NCBI GenBank assembly: GCA_002371785.1
Contig: DFGU01000028.1
Location: 1-10,637 of the forward strand
DNA from: Bacteroidales bacterium UBA3742
Lineage (GTDB): Bacteria > Bacteroidota > Bacteroidia > Bacteroidales > Paludibacteraceae
Direction: 5' to 3'
DNA length: 10,637 nt
Made by a program: the position numbers and the translations under genes. Under the pieces are notes generated by a model. The model was given only the letters and a program-made list of their open reading frames with translations. It had not been told where the DNA came from and ran no database searches. Shown in pieces: positions 1-6,074 of this stretch. Position 1 is the first letter of the stretch. Each line of letters starts with the position of its first letter.

Positions 1-492
1 ACGGGTAACTTCAAGATCGGCGACACGCTCACCGCGGGCGAAGAACTGCATTTCCGCGGATTGCCGTCCTTCTCGCCGGAGATGTTCAAATACATCGAGA
101 ATGCCGATCCGATGAAGCAAAAGCAATTGGAGAAAGGTATCTCGCAACTGATGGACGAGGGTGTGGCCCAGCTGTTTGTCAGTCAGTTGAACGGTCGCAA
201 GATCATCGGCACGGTAGGCCAACTGCAGTTTGAGGTGATCCAGTACAGACTGGAGCATGAGTACCAGGCTAAGTGCCGCTGGGAACCGCTGCAGATGTAC
301 AAAGCCTGCTGGATTGAGGTGAACGACAAGGAGGGCGAAGCCGAACTGGACATGTTCAAGAAGCGCAAGACGCAGTATATGGCGCATGACAAGGAGGGTC
401 GTGACGTCTTCATGGCCGACTCGGCGTATGTACTGAATATGGCGCAGCAGGACTATAAGCATATAAAATTCCACTTTACCTCGGAATTTTAA
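1..492 (+). CDS. prfC: Peptide chain release factor 3, C-terminal part (5' end outside window)
   Basis: The frame is open from base 1 to the TAA at 490-492 and gives about 163 residues. RF3 is a cytoplasmic translational GTPase that removes RF1 or RF2 from the ribosome after termination. The visible part begins in the beta-barrel domain II (TGNFKIGDTLTAGE, then FRGLPSFSPEMF) and continues through the RF3-specific C-terminal domain. Typical features there are the EGVAQLF segment, the VGQLQFEVIQYRLEHEY segment and the closing YKHIKFHFTSEF. The GTPase domain would lie upstream of the window, so about one third of a roughly 525-residue protein is seen. An internal TTG at 61 is not the start, because homologous sequence continues upstream of it. 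The next gene follows after 41 bp of AT-rich, 7-bp periodic sequence. The family call is confident, and only the missing N-terminus limits it. Confidence 0.95.
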   Translation, partial: TGNFKIGDTLTAGEELHFRGLPSFSPEMFKYIENADPMKQKQLEKGISQLMDEGVAQLFVSQLNGRKIIGTVGQLQFEVIQYRLEHEYQAKCRWEPLQMYKACWIEVNDKEGEAELDMFKKRKTQYMAHDKEGRDVFMADSAYVLNMAQQDYKHIKFHFTSEF

Positions 493-528
493 ATTTTAGA
501 TTTAAGATTTTTAATTTCAAATTTCTAT
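487..528 (+). repeat. Degenerate heptad repeat in the prfC-nupG gap
   Basis: Reading in sevens from 487 gives TTTTAAA, TTTTAGA, TTTAAGA, TTTTTAA, TTTCAAA and TTTCTAT, an imperfect TTTNNRA unit. The first unit contains the prfC stop codon (TAA at 490-492) and the array ends 5 bp before the nupG ATG. The periodicity is visible but the units are degenerate, and AT-rich sequence can look periodic by chance. It becomes more credible because the other same-strand gaps in this window show a similar arrangement. Confidence 0.5.
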
Positions 529-533
529 ATCTT

Positions 534-1817
534 ATGAAAAACAAATCGCTTCAATTTCGTCTCATCGTGATGAACTTCCTGGAGTTCGCCGTATGGGGTG
601 CGTATTTGATCTGTATGGGTCGTTACCTGGCCGAGCACGGCATGGGTACGCACATCGGTATCTTCTACTCTATTCAGGGTATTGTGTCGATCTTCATGCC
701 CGCATTGATGGGTATTGTGGCCGACCGTTGGATACCTGCACAGAAGACACTGAGTATATGCCATCTGATGGCCGGTCTGTTCATGGGCGCTGCCGGTATA
801 TACGGTCTGAGTGCCGGTAATGCCGTTCAGTTTGGTCCGCTATTCACGCTATATGCCGTGTCGGTGGCATTCTTCATGCCTACGATCGCGCTGACCAACT
901 CGGTAGCCTTCAATGCGCTGGTAAAAGCCGGTATGGATACCGTGAAGGACTTCCCGCCGATTCGTGTATTCGGAACGGTTGGATTCATCGCCTTGGAGTG
1001 GTGTGTGGACCTGATGGGCTACCAAGCTACTGCACATCAGTTTGTTATCAGCGGTGGTCTGAGCTTGCTGTTGGCGGCTTATTCGCTGACGTTGCCGAAT
1101 TGCGAAATCAAGAAAGCGGAAGGAAAAGTGGATATGGTAGAGGCGCTGGGATTGAAAGCATTTGCGCTGTTCAAGCAGAAGAAGATGGCGCTGTTCTTCA
1201 TCTTCTGTATGTTCCTGGGAGTTAGTCTGCAGATCACCAACGGTTTTGCTACGCCGTTCTTGGGTAGCTTCTCTGCCGCTCCTGAGTTTGCAGAGACCTT
1301 TGCTGTACAGCATAGTACCATGCTGGTTTCTATCTCGCAGATCTGCGAGGCTGTTTGCATCCTGTTGATCCCGTTCTTCCTGAAACGCTTTGGAATCAAG
1401 AATGTCATGCTGCTGGCTATGTTTGCCTGGGTACTGCGTTTCGCCTTCTTCGGTATGGGTGATCCGGGTATGCCGGGTGTACTGCTGTTCGTATTGAGTT
1501 GTGTGGTTTACGGCTTTGCCTTCGACTTCTTTAATATCTCGGGTGCGCTGTATGTGGATCAGGAGACCGACCCCTCGATGCGTTCCAGCGCACAGGGTCT
1601 GTTCATGGTGATGACCAACGGTGTGGGCGCAACGATTGGTACGCTCGCTGCACAGGCTATTGTCAATAAGAACGTTTATTCCTTGGGCGAAGCTGCTCAG
1701 TTTGCCCAGGTATGGGACGGTTGGAAAACGTCGTGGTACACCTTTGCCGGCTACGCGCTGGTAGTGGCTATCGCGTTCTGGATATTCTTCCCCAAGACGC
1801 CGGTACGTAAAGGTTAA
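534..1817 (+). CDS. nupG: Nucleoside permease, NupG/XapB family (MFS nucleoside:H+ symporter)
   Basis: This is a 427-residue inner-membrane protein of the major facilitator superfamily, about the length of E. coli NupG, with roughly twelve hydrophobic segments. NupG proteins import purine and pyrimidine nucleosides with protons. Close matches to remembered E. coli NupG are FMPALMGIVADRW near residue 55, GMDTVKDFPPIRVFGTVGFI near 138-157, ALFKQKKMALFFIFCMFLG around 210, SISQICEAVCIL around 265, and FDFFNISGALYV followed by SSAQGLFMVMTNGVG in the C-terminal half. The ATG at 534 is preceded by AT-rich sequence without a Shine-Dalgarno site, as is normal in Bacteroidota. It lies 41 bp after prfC and may be cotranscribed with it, since no promoter consensus is seen in the gap. 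The stop codon sits inside the first unit of a heptamer array. Substrate preference among nucleosides cannot be read from the sequence. Confidence 0.93.
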   Translation: MKNKSLQFRLIVMNFLEFAVWGAYLICMGRYLAEHGMGTHIGIFYSIQGIVSIFMPALMGIVADRWIPAQKTLSICHLMAGLFMGAAGIYGLSAGNAVQFGPLFTLYAVSVAFFMPTIALTNSVAFNALVKAGMDTVKDFPPIRVFGTVGFIALEWCVDLMGYQATAHQFVISGGLSLLLAAYSLTLPNCEIKKAEGKVDMVEALGLKAFALFKQKKMALFFIFCMFLGVSLQITNGFATPFLGSFSAAPEFAETFAVQHSTMLVSISQICEAVCILLIPFFLKRFGIKNVMLLAMFAWVLRFAFFGMGDPGMPGVLLFVLSCVVYGFAFDFFNISGALYVDQETDPSMRSSAQGLFMVMTNGVGATIGTLAAQAIVNKNVYSLGEAAQFAQVWDGWKTSWYTFAGYALVVAIAFWIFFPKTPVRKG

Positions 1818-1888
1818 AGGTTATAGGTTACGGGTTACGGGTTACGGGTTATAGGTTACGGGTTATAGGTTACGGGTTATAGGTAATG
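1812..1888 (+). repeat. GGTTAYR heptamer array, about ten units, stop-to-start between nupG and gldF
   Basis: Units run GGTTAAA, GGTTATA, GGTTACG three times, GGTTATA, GGTTACG, GGTTATA, GGTTACG, GGTTATA, and a diverged GGTAATG ending at 1888. The nupG stop codon (TAA, 1815-1817) lies in the first unit and the gldF ATG (1886-1888) in the last, so the array is the whole intergenic region. Five GGG runs occur at 1832, 1839, 1846, 1860 and 1874, separated by 4, 4, 11 and 11 nt, which gives potential for a G-quadruplex on the coding strand and in mRNA. Perfect heptamers of this kind are prone to replication slippage, so unit number may vary between strains. Function is unknown. Confidence 0.95.
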
Positions 1889-2551
1889 TACCTGAAGGAA
1901 CTGCGATATTATTTCTCAACGCCGATAGCGTATATCGTCATCGGGCTGTATCTGCTGGCGATCAGTCTATTCCTGTGGGTGATCCCGGGGCAGTGGAATG
2001 TCATTGAGTCGGGATACGCCCAGGTGGACGGTCTGTTTCAATTGAGTCCGTGGCTCTTCATGTTGCTATGCCCGGCCCTGACCATGCGTCTGCTGGCCGA
2101 GGAGCGGCAGAGCGGCATATGGGACCTGATTCGCACGAAGCCCATCTCGCTCACGCGCATCATGCTGGGTAAGTATCTGGCCGCATGGACGCTGGTGCTG
2201 ATCGGTCTGCTGCCATGCTTTGTGCACTACTTCGTAGTGGCCTATATGGCCGAACCGATGGGCAACCTGGATAGCGGTGCGTTTCTGGGTTCGTTTATAG
2301 GACTGATCCTCTTGAGCGGTACGTTCATGGCTATCGGCCTGCTATGCGCCTCGGTGAGCAAGAGCCAGATCGTATGCTTCATACTGGGGGCACTCAGTTG
2401 CTTTGTGCTGTACTGGGTGCTGATGCAGGACCACTACTCCAGCCTCTCGCGCGGTGTGCTGGATCTGCGGGATGTAGCCTTCTTCCTAATGATAGCCGTA
2501 GCCGCTATTATCGGGGCAATCGTGATCACGGATAAACTGACACGCAAATGA
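1886..2551 (+). CDS. gldF: GldF-like ABC-2 type transporter permease
   Basis: This 221-residue integral membrane protein has about six membrane segments, roughly residues 13-33, 53-68, 92-117, 132-155, 161-180 and 196-215. The N-terminus (YLKELRYYFSTPIAYIVIG, then FLWVIPGQWNV) and the pattern AEERQSGIWDLIRTKPISL resemble GldF, the permease of the GldA-GldF-GldG ABC complex required for gliding in Flavobacterium. In Bacteroidales that do not glide, the role of such permeases is uncertain. The start is fixed by an in-frame TAG at 1880-1882, leaving the ATG at 1886 as the first possibility. It sits directly after the heptamer array and overlaps the next gene by 4 bp (ATGA). Neither gldG nor the ATPase gldA is adjacent, which is unusual because gldF and gldG are normally neighbours. 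A generic ABC-2 permease is the alternative. Confidence 0.8.
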   Translation: MYLKELRYYFSTPIAYIVIGLYLLAISLFLWVIPGQWNVIESGYAQVDGLFQLSPWLFMLLCPALTMRLLAEERQSGIWDLIRTKPISLTRIMLGKYLAAWTLVLIGLLPCFVHYFVVAYMAEPMGNLDSGAFLGSFIGLILLSGTFMAIGLLCASVSKSQIVCFILGALSCFVLYWVLMQDHYSSLSRGVLDLRDVAFFLMIAVAAIIGAIVITDKLTRK

Positions 2552-3063
2552 CACGGATCGGTCTGCTAAGCGATACCCACGGCTTGCTGGACAAGCGCAT
2601 ACTGGAGCATTTCAAGGACGTGGATGAGATCTGGCATGCGGGCGATATAGGTAGCGCGGAAGTGCTACAAGCCCTGCGGGAGTTCAAGCCCACGCGTGCG
2701 GTATATGGCAACATGGACTCGGGCGATGTGCGCTATTCGCTGAGCGAGTTCTATCGTTTTCGCGTAGAGGGAGTGAATGTGCTGATGACCCATATTGGAG
2801 GCTATCCGGGAAGGTATAACCCGTGGCTCATTCCGATGTTTCAGCGCAACAAAGCCGCCGCTCCGGATCAACGGATCAATCTGTTTGTTTGCGGACATAG
2901 TCATATACTGAAAGTGATGTATGACAAGCAGTGGAATTTCCTCACGATGAATCCCGGTGCGGCAGGTAAACAAGGTTGGCAAACGGTGCAGACCCTGCTG
3001 CGTTTCACCATCGACGGCAGCGAAATTCGCGACCTGGAAGTGGTGGAAATGGAGCGAAAGTAG
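2548..3063 (+). CDS. Metallophosphoesterase, YfcE/MJ0936 family
   Basis: This 171-residue cytoplasmic protein is of normal length for the small YfcE/MJ0936 phosphodiesterases. The calcineurin-like metal-binding motifs appear in order: D9-x-H11 in LLSDTHG, G32-D33 in HAGDIGS, G54-N55 in YGNMDSG, H82 in LMTHIGG, and G116-H117-S118-H119 in CGHSHI, followed by MNPGAAG near 134-140. These residues bind two divalent metals and hydrolyse phosphodiesters. Relatives act on model substrates such as bis-p-nitrophenyl phosphate, and the natural substrate is unclear. The start ATG at 2548 overlaps the gldF stop (ATGA), indicating translational coupling. It is the last plus-strand protein gene before the convergent minus-strand cluster. 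The family assignment is secure and the biological role is unknown. Confidence 0.92.
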   Translation: MTRIGLLSDTHGLLDKRILEHFKDVDEIWHAGDIGSAEVLQALREFKPTRAVYGNMDSGDVRYSLSEFYRFRVEGVNVLMTHIGGYPGRYNPWLIPMFQRNKAAAPDQRINLFVCGHSHILKVMYDKQWNFLTMNPGAAGKQGWQTVQTLLRFTIDGSEIRDLEVVEMERK

Positions 3064-3123
3064 CATTTTGACACAAAAAAATGCCGTTTTTGGCAAAAAC
3101 ATGTTTTATAACATATGAAAATA

Positions 3124-3155
3124 TTTGTTTATATGAAAAAAAAGCAGTAATTTTG
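3124..3155 (+). promoter_or_regulatory. Bacteroidota-type sigma-ABfr promoter
   Basis: A TTTG at 3124-3127 and TAATTTTG at 3148-3155 match the Bacteroidota -33/-7 consensus (TTTG and TAnnTTTG) with a 20-nt spacer. Transcription would start near 3160-3165. No convincing protein gene follows on the plus strand, and a terminator lies about 70-95 bp downstream, so the product would be a short RNA. This is the best promoter match I found in the window. Confidence 0.65.
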
Positions 3156-3161
3156 CACCGT

Positions 3162-3255
3162 CAAAAGAAAAAGAATACAACACAATCTTTTTTGTACCTT
3201 AAATATAACAGACTAATACCTATGGAAAAAAAGCCGTCGCGAGGACGGCTTTTTT
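3162..3255 (+). ncRNA. Candidate small RNA of about 95 nt
   Basis: The interval runs from the predicted start of the promoter at 3124-3155 to the intrinsic terminator at 3226-3255. It lacks a credible ORF. An ATG at 3222 opens a frame that runs straight through the terminator stem and then only antisense to the downstream gene. A weak AT-rich hairpin (AAAAAGA 3168-3174 with TCTTTTT 3187-3193 region) is possible near the 5' end, and the terminator stem forms the 3' end. The exact 5' end is inferred from the promoter. Alternatives are a leader left behind by a lost gene, or a read-through region with no function. I do not recognise it as a named RNA family. Confidence 0.4.
3226..3255. terminator. 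Bidirectional intrinsic terminator
   Basis: GCCGTC (3233-3238) pairs with GACGGC (3244-3249) around a 5-nt GCGAG loop. An A tract (3226-3232) lies on the left and a T tract (3250-3255) on the right, and these extend the pairing. With T runs on either strand it can stop plus-strand transcription from the candidate small RNA and the upstream genes. It can also stop minus-strand transcription leaving the outer-membrane protein gene that ends at 3273. It is placed between convergent transcription units, as expected. Confidence 0.9.
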
Positions 3256-3272
3256 CGTTATACTGGTTCATT

Positions 3273-3890
3273 TTAGTGCTTCATGCCAAACGGCTTGGAG
3301 AAGTAGAGGTGTCCCGAGATGTAGAAACCTTGCGACAGCGGGTCACGCGTATTCTGAATGACCGGATAGCGATACTCTGCGCGAATCTCGACAGGCACTT
3401 GCGGCACAAAGGTCATATAGAGCGACAGACCTCCGATCACATCCACGAAGAAATTCTTGTCCTTGTCGTACTCATAGCCCTTCACAAGGTACTTCCCCAG
3501 ATAGGTACAGTCCACCGACGTGCCGACATACGGCGATATGGACAGGCACTTGGAGATAGGTGCATAGAACTGGATACTCGGCTTATAGCCTACCCACTTC
3601 GACAGAGTCGGCTTGCCCGTATTCTCGTCCTTGACGAATCCCATCTCGAAGTTCAGGATCGACATACCGAACCACATATAGCGGAAGCTCAGGGCACCGA
3701 TTTCTATCATGTGCATATTATCCTTGAACGAATAGGTATAACCCAGGTTCACGATGTTCAACGACGACACACCGGAATAGTTGAGGTAGCGTTGTGGCAG
3801 GCGCGGACGCTGAATAGTGTCTTGCGATGCGCCGAAAGCCGGCATGAGCATCGCAAGACAAAGTGTGAGAACTAAAACGATACGTTTCAT
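3273..3890 (-). CDS. Predicted outer-membrane protein, small beta-barrel, function unknown
   Basis: This 205-residue protein begins with a clear signal peptide: MKR, a hydrophobic core of about 14 residues, and probable cleavage after the AFGA segment near residue 21. The mature part has alternating aromatic and polar stretches typical of amphipathic outer-membrane strands, such as SLNIVNLGYTYSF, MIEIGALSFRYMWFG, PVEIRAEYRYPV and the last strand FYISGHLYFSKPFG. I do not recognise a named family, and a porin-like or OmpW/OmpA-barrel-like fold is only inferred. Its ATG overlaps the TGA of the M3 peptidase gene by 4 bp (ATGA read on the minus strand), implying coupled translation. It is the last gene of the minus-strand cluster and is followed 18 bp later by the bidirectional terminator. 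Confidence 0.8.
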   Translation of the reverse strand: MKRIVLVLTLCLAMLMPAFGASQDTIQRPRLPQRYLNYSGVSSLNIVNLGYTYSFKDNMHMIEIGALSFRYMWFGMSILNFEMGFVKDENTGKPTLSKWVGYKPSIQFYAPISKCLSISPYVGTSVDCTYLGKYLVKGYEYDKDKNFFVDVIGGLSLYMTFVPQVPVEIRAEYRYPVIQNTRDPLSQGFYISGHLYFSKPFGMKH

Positions 3891-6049
3891 TTCTTCTTTT
3901 TACTTTTTGCGTTGGGATTTGTGATACCATCGCGCTCCATGAGGGCGTTGACCGTAGGCTCCTGACCGCGGAACTTACGATACAGCGAAGCGGCCTCTTC
4001 GGTACCACCGCGCTCCAGGATATTCTCGCGGAAACGCTGCGCCGACTTCTTGTCGAATATCGTGCCGCCGCGTTTCTTGGCAGCCGCCTTGAATACGGAG
4101 AAGGCATCGGCATCCAGCACCTCGGACCACTTGTAGCTATAGTAGCCGGCTGCATAGCCGCCCGAGAAGATATGAGTGAAGGCGGTAGCCATCTGCGTGC
4201 CGGGCACGTTAGGCATGACGCGTACCTGCTCCATAGCGTCGTTGCAGAAGCGGATTACCGACTCCTGGGTACCCAGTTGCTCGTTCACAGCAAAGGGTTG
4301 CTCCAGCGAGTGCCATTTCATATCCAGGTAACCGAAGCTGAGCTGGCGCACGCATGCATAGGCGGCATGGTAGGTCTGGCTGGCATGCATCTTGTCAAGC
4401 AATTCCTGCGGGATCGTCTTGCCGGTCTGGTAGTGCTTAGCAAAAGTATCGAGGAACTCCTTCTCGTCGATGAAGTTCTCGTTGAACTGCGAAGGCAGCT
4501 CCACGAAGTCGCGCGGCACGTTGGTTCCGCTCTGCGAAGCGTAGTAGCAACGCGTGAGCATACCGTGCAGACCATGACCGAACTCGTGCAGGAAGGTGCG
4601 CACCTCGTCGTAGGTGAACAGCGCCGGCTTGTCGGCCGTCGGGCGCGTAAAGTTCATCACGTTGACAATATGCGGACGATGATCCACACCGTTCTGTACA
4701 TACTGCGGCTGGTAGTCGTTCATCCACGCACCGCCACGCTTGCCATCCCGCGGATGGAAGTCGGCATAGTAGATAGCCAGGAACCGGCCTTTCTCGTCAA
4801 ACACCTCGTAGGCCGTCACCTCGGGATGATAAACCGGGATCTGCTTATTCTCCTTGAAGGTGATACCATACAGACGTTTTGCCAGGCCGAACACACCTTG
4901 CTTCACGTTCTCCAGTTCGAAGTACGGACGCAGGTCGTCATCGGAGATGGCATATTTCTCTTGTTTGAGTTTCTTGGAGTAGTAGCTGAAGTCCCAGGGT
5001 TGCAAGGTGGTATATAGTCCGTGTGCCGAAGCATACTCCTGAAGTTCCTCTATTTCACGACGAGCTGCCGGCATATAGGCGTCGCGCAACTGGTCGAGCA
5101 AGCGATAGACGTTCTCCGGCGTCTCGGCCATCGTCTTATGGAGCGACTTCTCGGCATAGGTCTTCTTGCCGAACAGCTTAGCAAGAGCCAGACGGGTATT
5201 GACGATCTCGACGATGATGCCCGTGTTGTCGAACTCGCCACCTACGCAGCGGGTGTTGTAGGCCATGTAGAGCTCACGACGGATGTCACGGTTGTCCAGG
5301 TCCTGCATGACGGGGATATAGGTCGTCGGCTTGAGGTTGAGCATCCAGCCCTCCTGATCCTTCTGCTTGGCATTGTTGCGCAGGATATCCTTGGTGTCGT
5401 CGTTCAGACCGGCCAAGAGCGACTCGTCGGTGATGAGCATCGTCCATGCGTTGGTAGCCTTCAGCACGTTCTGACCATAGGTCAGGGTCAGCTTGCTGAG
5501 CTTGGCGGTCAACTCACGATAGGTCTGCTTGTCCTGGTCGGAGAGGTTGGCACCATTGTTGGCAAAACTCTCATACACATCGTCGAGCAGTTTGATCTGA
5601 TCCGGACGCAATTTCTTACGGTCGGCCTTCTCATACACCTCCTTGATACGACGGAACAGGCCCTCGTTCAGGCGGATATTGGAGAAATACTCCGACATCT
5701 TCGGACTCAGCTCCATCTCGATCTGCTGCAGCGTATCGTTGGTCTCGGCCGAGGTGAGGTTGTAGAAACAGCCGGCTACGATGGAGAACAACTCACCCGA
5801 ACGCTCGTAGGCCTCGATGGTATTCTCAAAGGTAGGAGCGGCAGGATTGTTGACGATAGCATCAATCTCCTCCAGGCCCTGCTTCATGGCCTCTTCGAAG
5901 GCCGGCATATAATGCTCGGCATGTATCTCGTTGAACGGATACGCGCCGTGTGGGGTCTTCCAGTTCTTGTAGTCGAAGAACGGATTGGTAGCAGCGGTAG
6001 CTGCCAGTACGGTGGTGGCTAAAGCCATAGTTAGAATGCTTTTTTTCAT
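3887..6049 (-). CDS. dcp: Exported M3 family zinc metallopeptidase, Dcp-like peptidyl-dipeptidase
   Basis: This 720-residue protein belongs to the thimet-oligopeptidase family (M3A). The zinc site is H488-E489-F-G-H492 in FLHEFGHGLHGM, with E517 as third ligand in RDFVELPSQFNE. The SGTNVPRDFVE segment and the length resemble E. coli Dcp (about 680 residues), which releases dipeptides from peptide C-termini, rather than general oligopeptidase A. An N-terminal signal peptide (MKKS, then LTMALATTVLAATAA) indicates export to the periplasm, and the mature protein starts around NPFFDYKNW. The helical N-terminal half closes over the active site in this family. The tail is lysine-rich (KSKKKK). It starts 25 bp after the secreted-protein gene, across a three-unit heptad array, and overlaps the outer-membrane protein gene by 4 bp. 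A role in breaking down peptides from outside the cell is inferred. Confidence 0.93.
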   Translation of the reverse strand: MKKSILTMALATTVLAATAATNPFFDYKNWKTPHGAYPFNEIHAEHYMPAFEEAMKQGLEEIDAIVNNPAAPTFENTIEAYERSGELFSIVAGCFYNLTSAETNDTLQQIEMELSPKMSEYFSNIRLNEGLFRRIKEVYEKADRKKLRPDQIKLLDDVYESFANNGANLSDQDKQTYRELTAKLSKLTLTYGQNVLKATNAWTMLITDESLLAGLNDDTKDILRNNAKQKDQEGWMLNLKPTTYIPVMQDLDNRDIRRELYMAYNTRCVGGEFDNTGIIVEIVNTRLALAKLFGKKTYAEKSLHKTMAETPENVYRLLDQLRDAYMPAARREIEELQEYASAHGLYTTLQPWDFSYYSKKLKQEKYAISDDDLRPYFELENVKQGVFGLAKRLYGITFKENKQIPVYHPEVTAYEVFDEKGRFLAIYYADFHPRDGKRGGAWMNDYQPQYVQNGVDHRPHIVNVMNFTRPTADKPALFTYDEVRTFLHEFGHGLHGMLTRCYYASQSGTNVPRDFVELPSQFNENFIDEKEFLDTFAKHYQTGKTIPQELLDKMHASQTYHAAYACVRQLSFGYLDMKWHSLEQPFAVNEQLGTQESVIRFCNDAMEQVRVMPNVPGTQMATAFTHIFSGGYAAGYYSYKWSEVLDADAFSVFKAAAKKRGGTIFDKKSAQRFRENILERGGTEEAASLYRKFRGQEPTVNALMERDGITNPNAKSKKKK

Positions 6050-6052
6050 ATA

Positions 6053-6073
6053 TAATTTGTAATTCTTAATTTT
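6053..6073. repeat. Three-unit heptad repeat in the gap before the M3 peptidase
   Basis: On the plus strand the units are TAATTTG, TAATTCT and TAATTTT. In gene sense they read AAAATTA, AGAATTA, CAAATTA. They occupy nearly all of the 25-bp gap between the secreted-protein stop (6075-6077) and the peptidase ATG (6047-6049). The short length makes this weak alone. Confidence 0.45.
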
Positions 6074-6074
6074 C

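Noticed and set aside
1812..1888. CRISPR array or origin iterons
   Set aside because: The units are 7 bp, directly abutting with no spacers, and no cas or replication gene is near. It fits a simple tandem repeat.
3082..3107. Hairpin TGCC/GGCA and palindrome AAAACATGTTTT after the phosphoesterase, possible terminator
   Set aside because: The stem is only 4 bp and there is no following T tract. The strong terminator at 3226-3255 makes it unnecessary.
3081..3875. Plus-strand open frame running through the terminator and opposite the outer-membrane protein
   Set aside because: It crosses an intrinsic terminator and most of it is antisense to a gene with a clear signal peptide and strand pattern.
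4172..5017. Long plus-strand open frame opposite the peptidase catalytic region
   Set aside because: It lies on the reverse complement of the HEFGH-containing domain, with no independent start signal or recognisable domain.
5021..6022. Long plus-strand open frame (about 333 codons) opposite the M3 peptidase
   Set aside because: It is antisense to a fully recognisable peptidase, has no known motifs and shows a Leu/Val/Arg-rich composition typical of a reverse-frame shadow.
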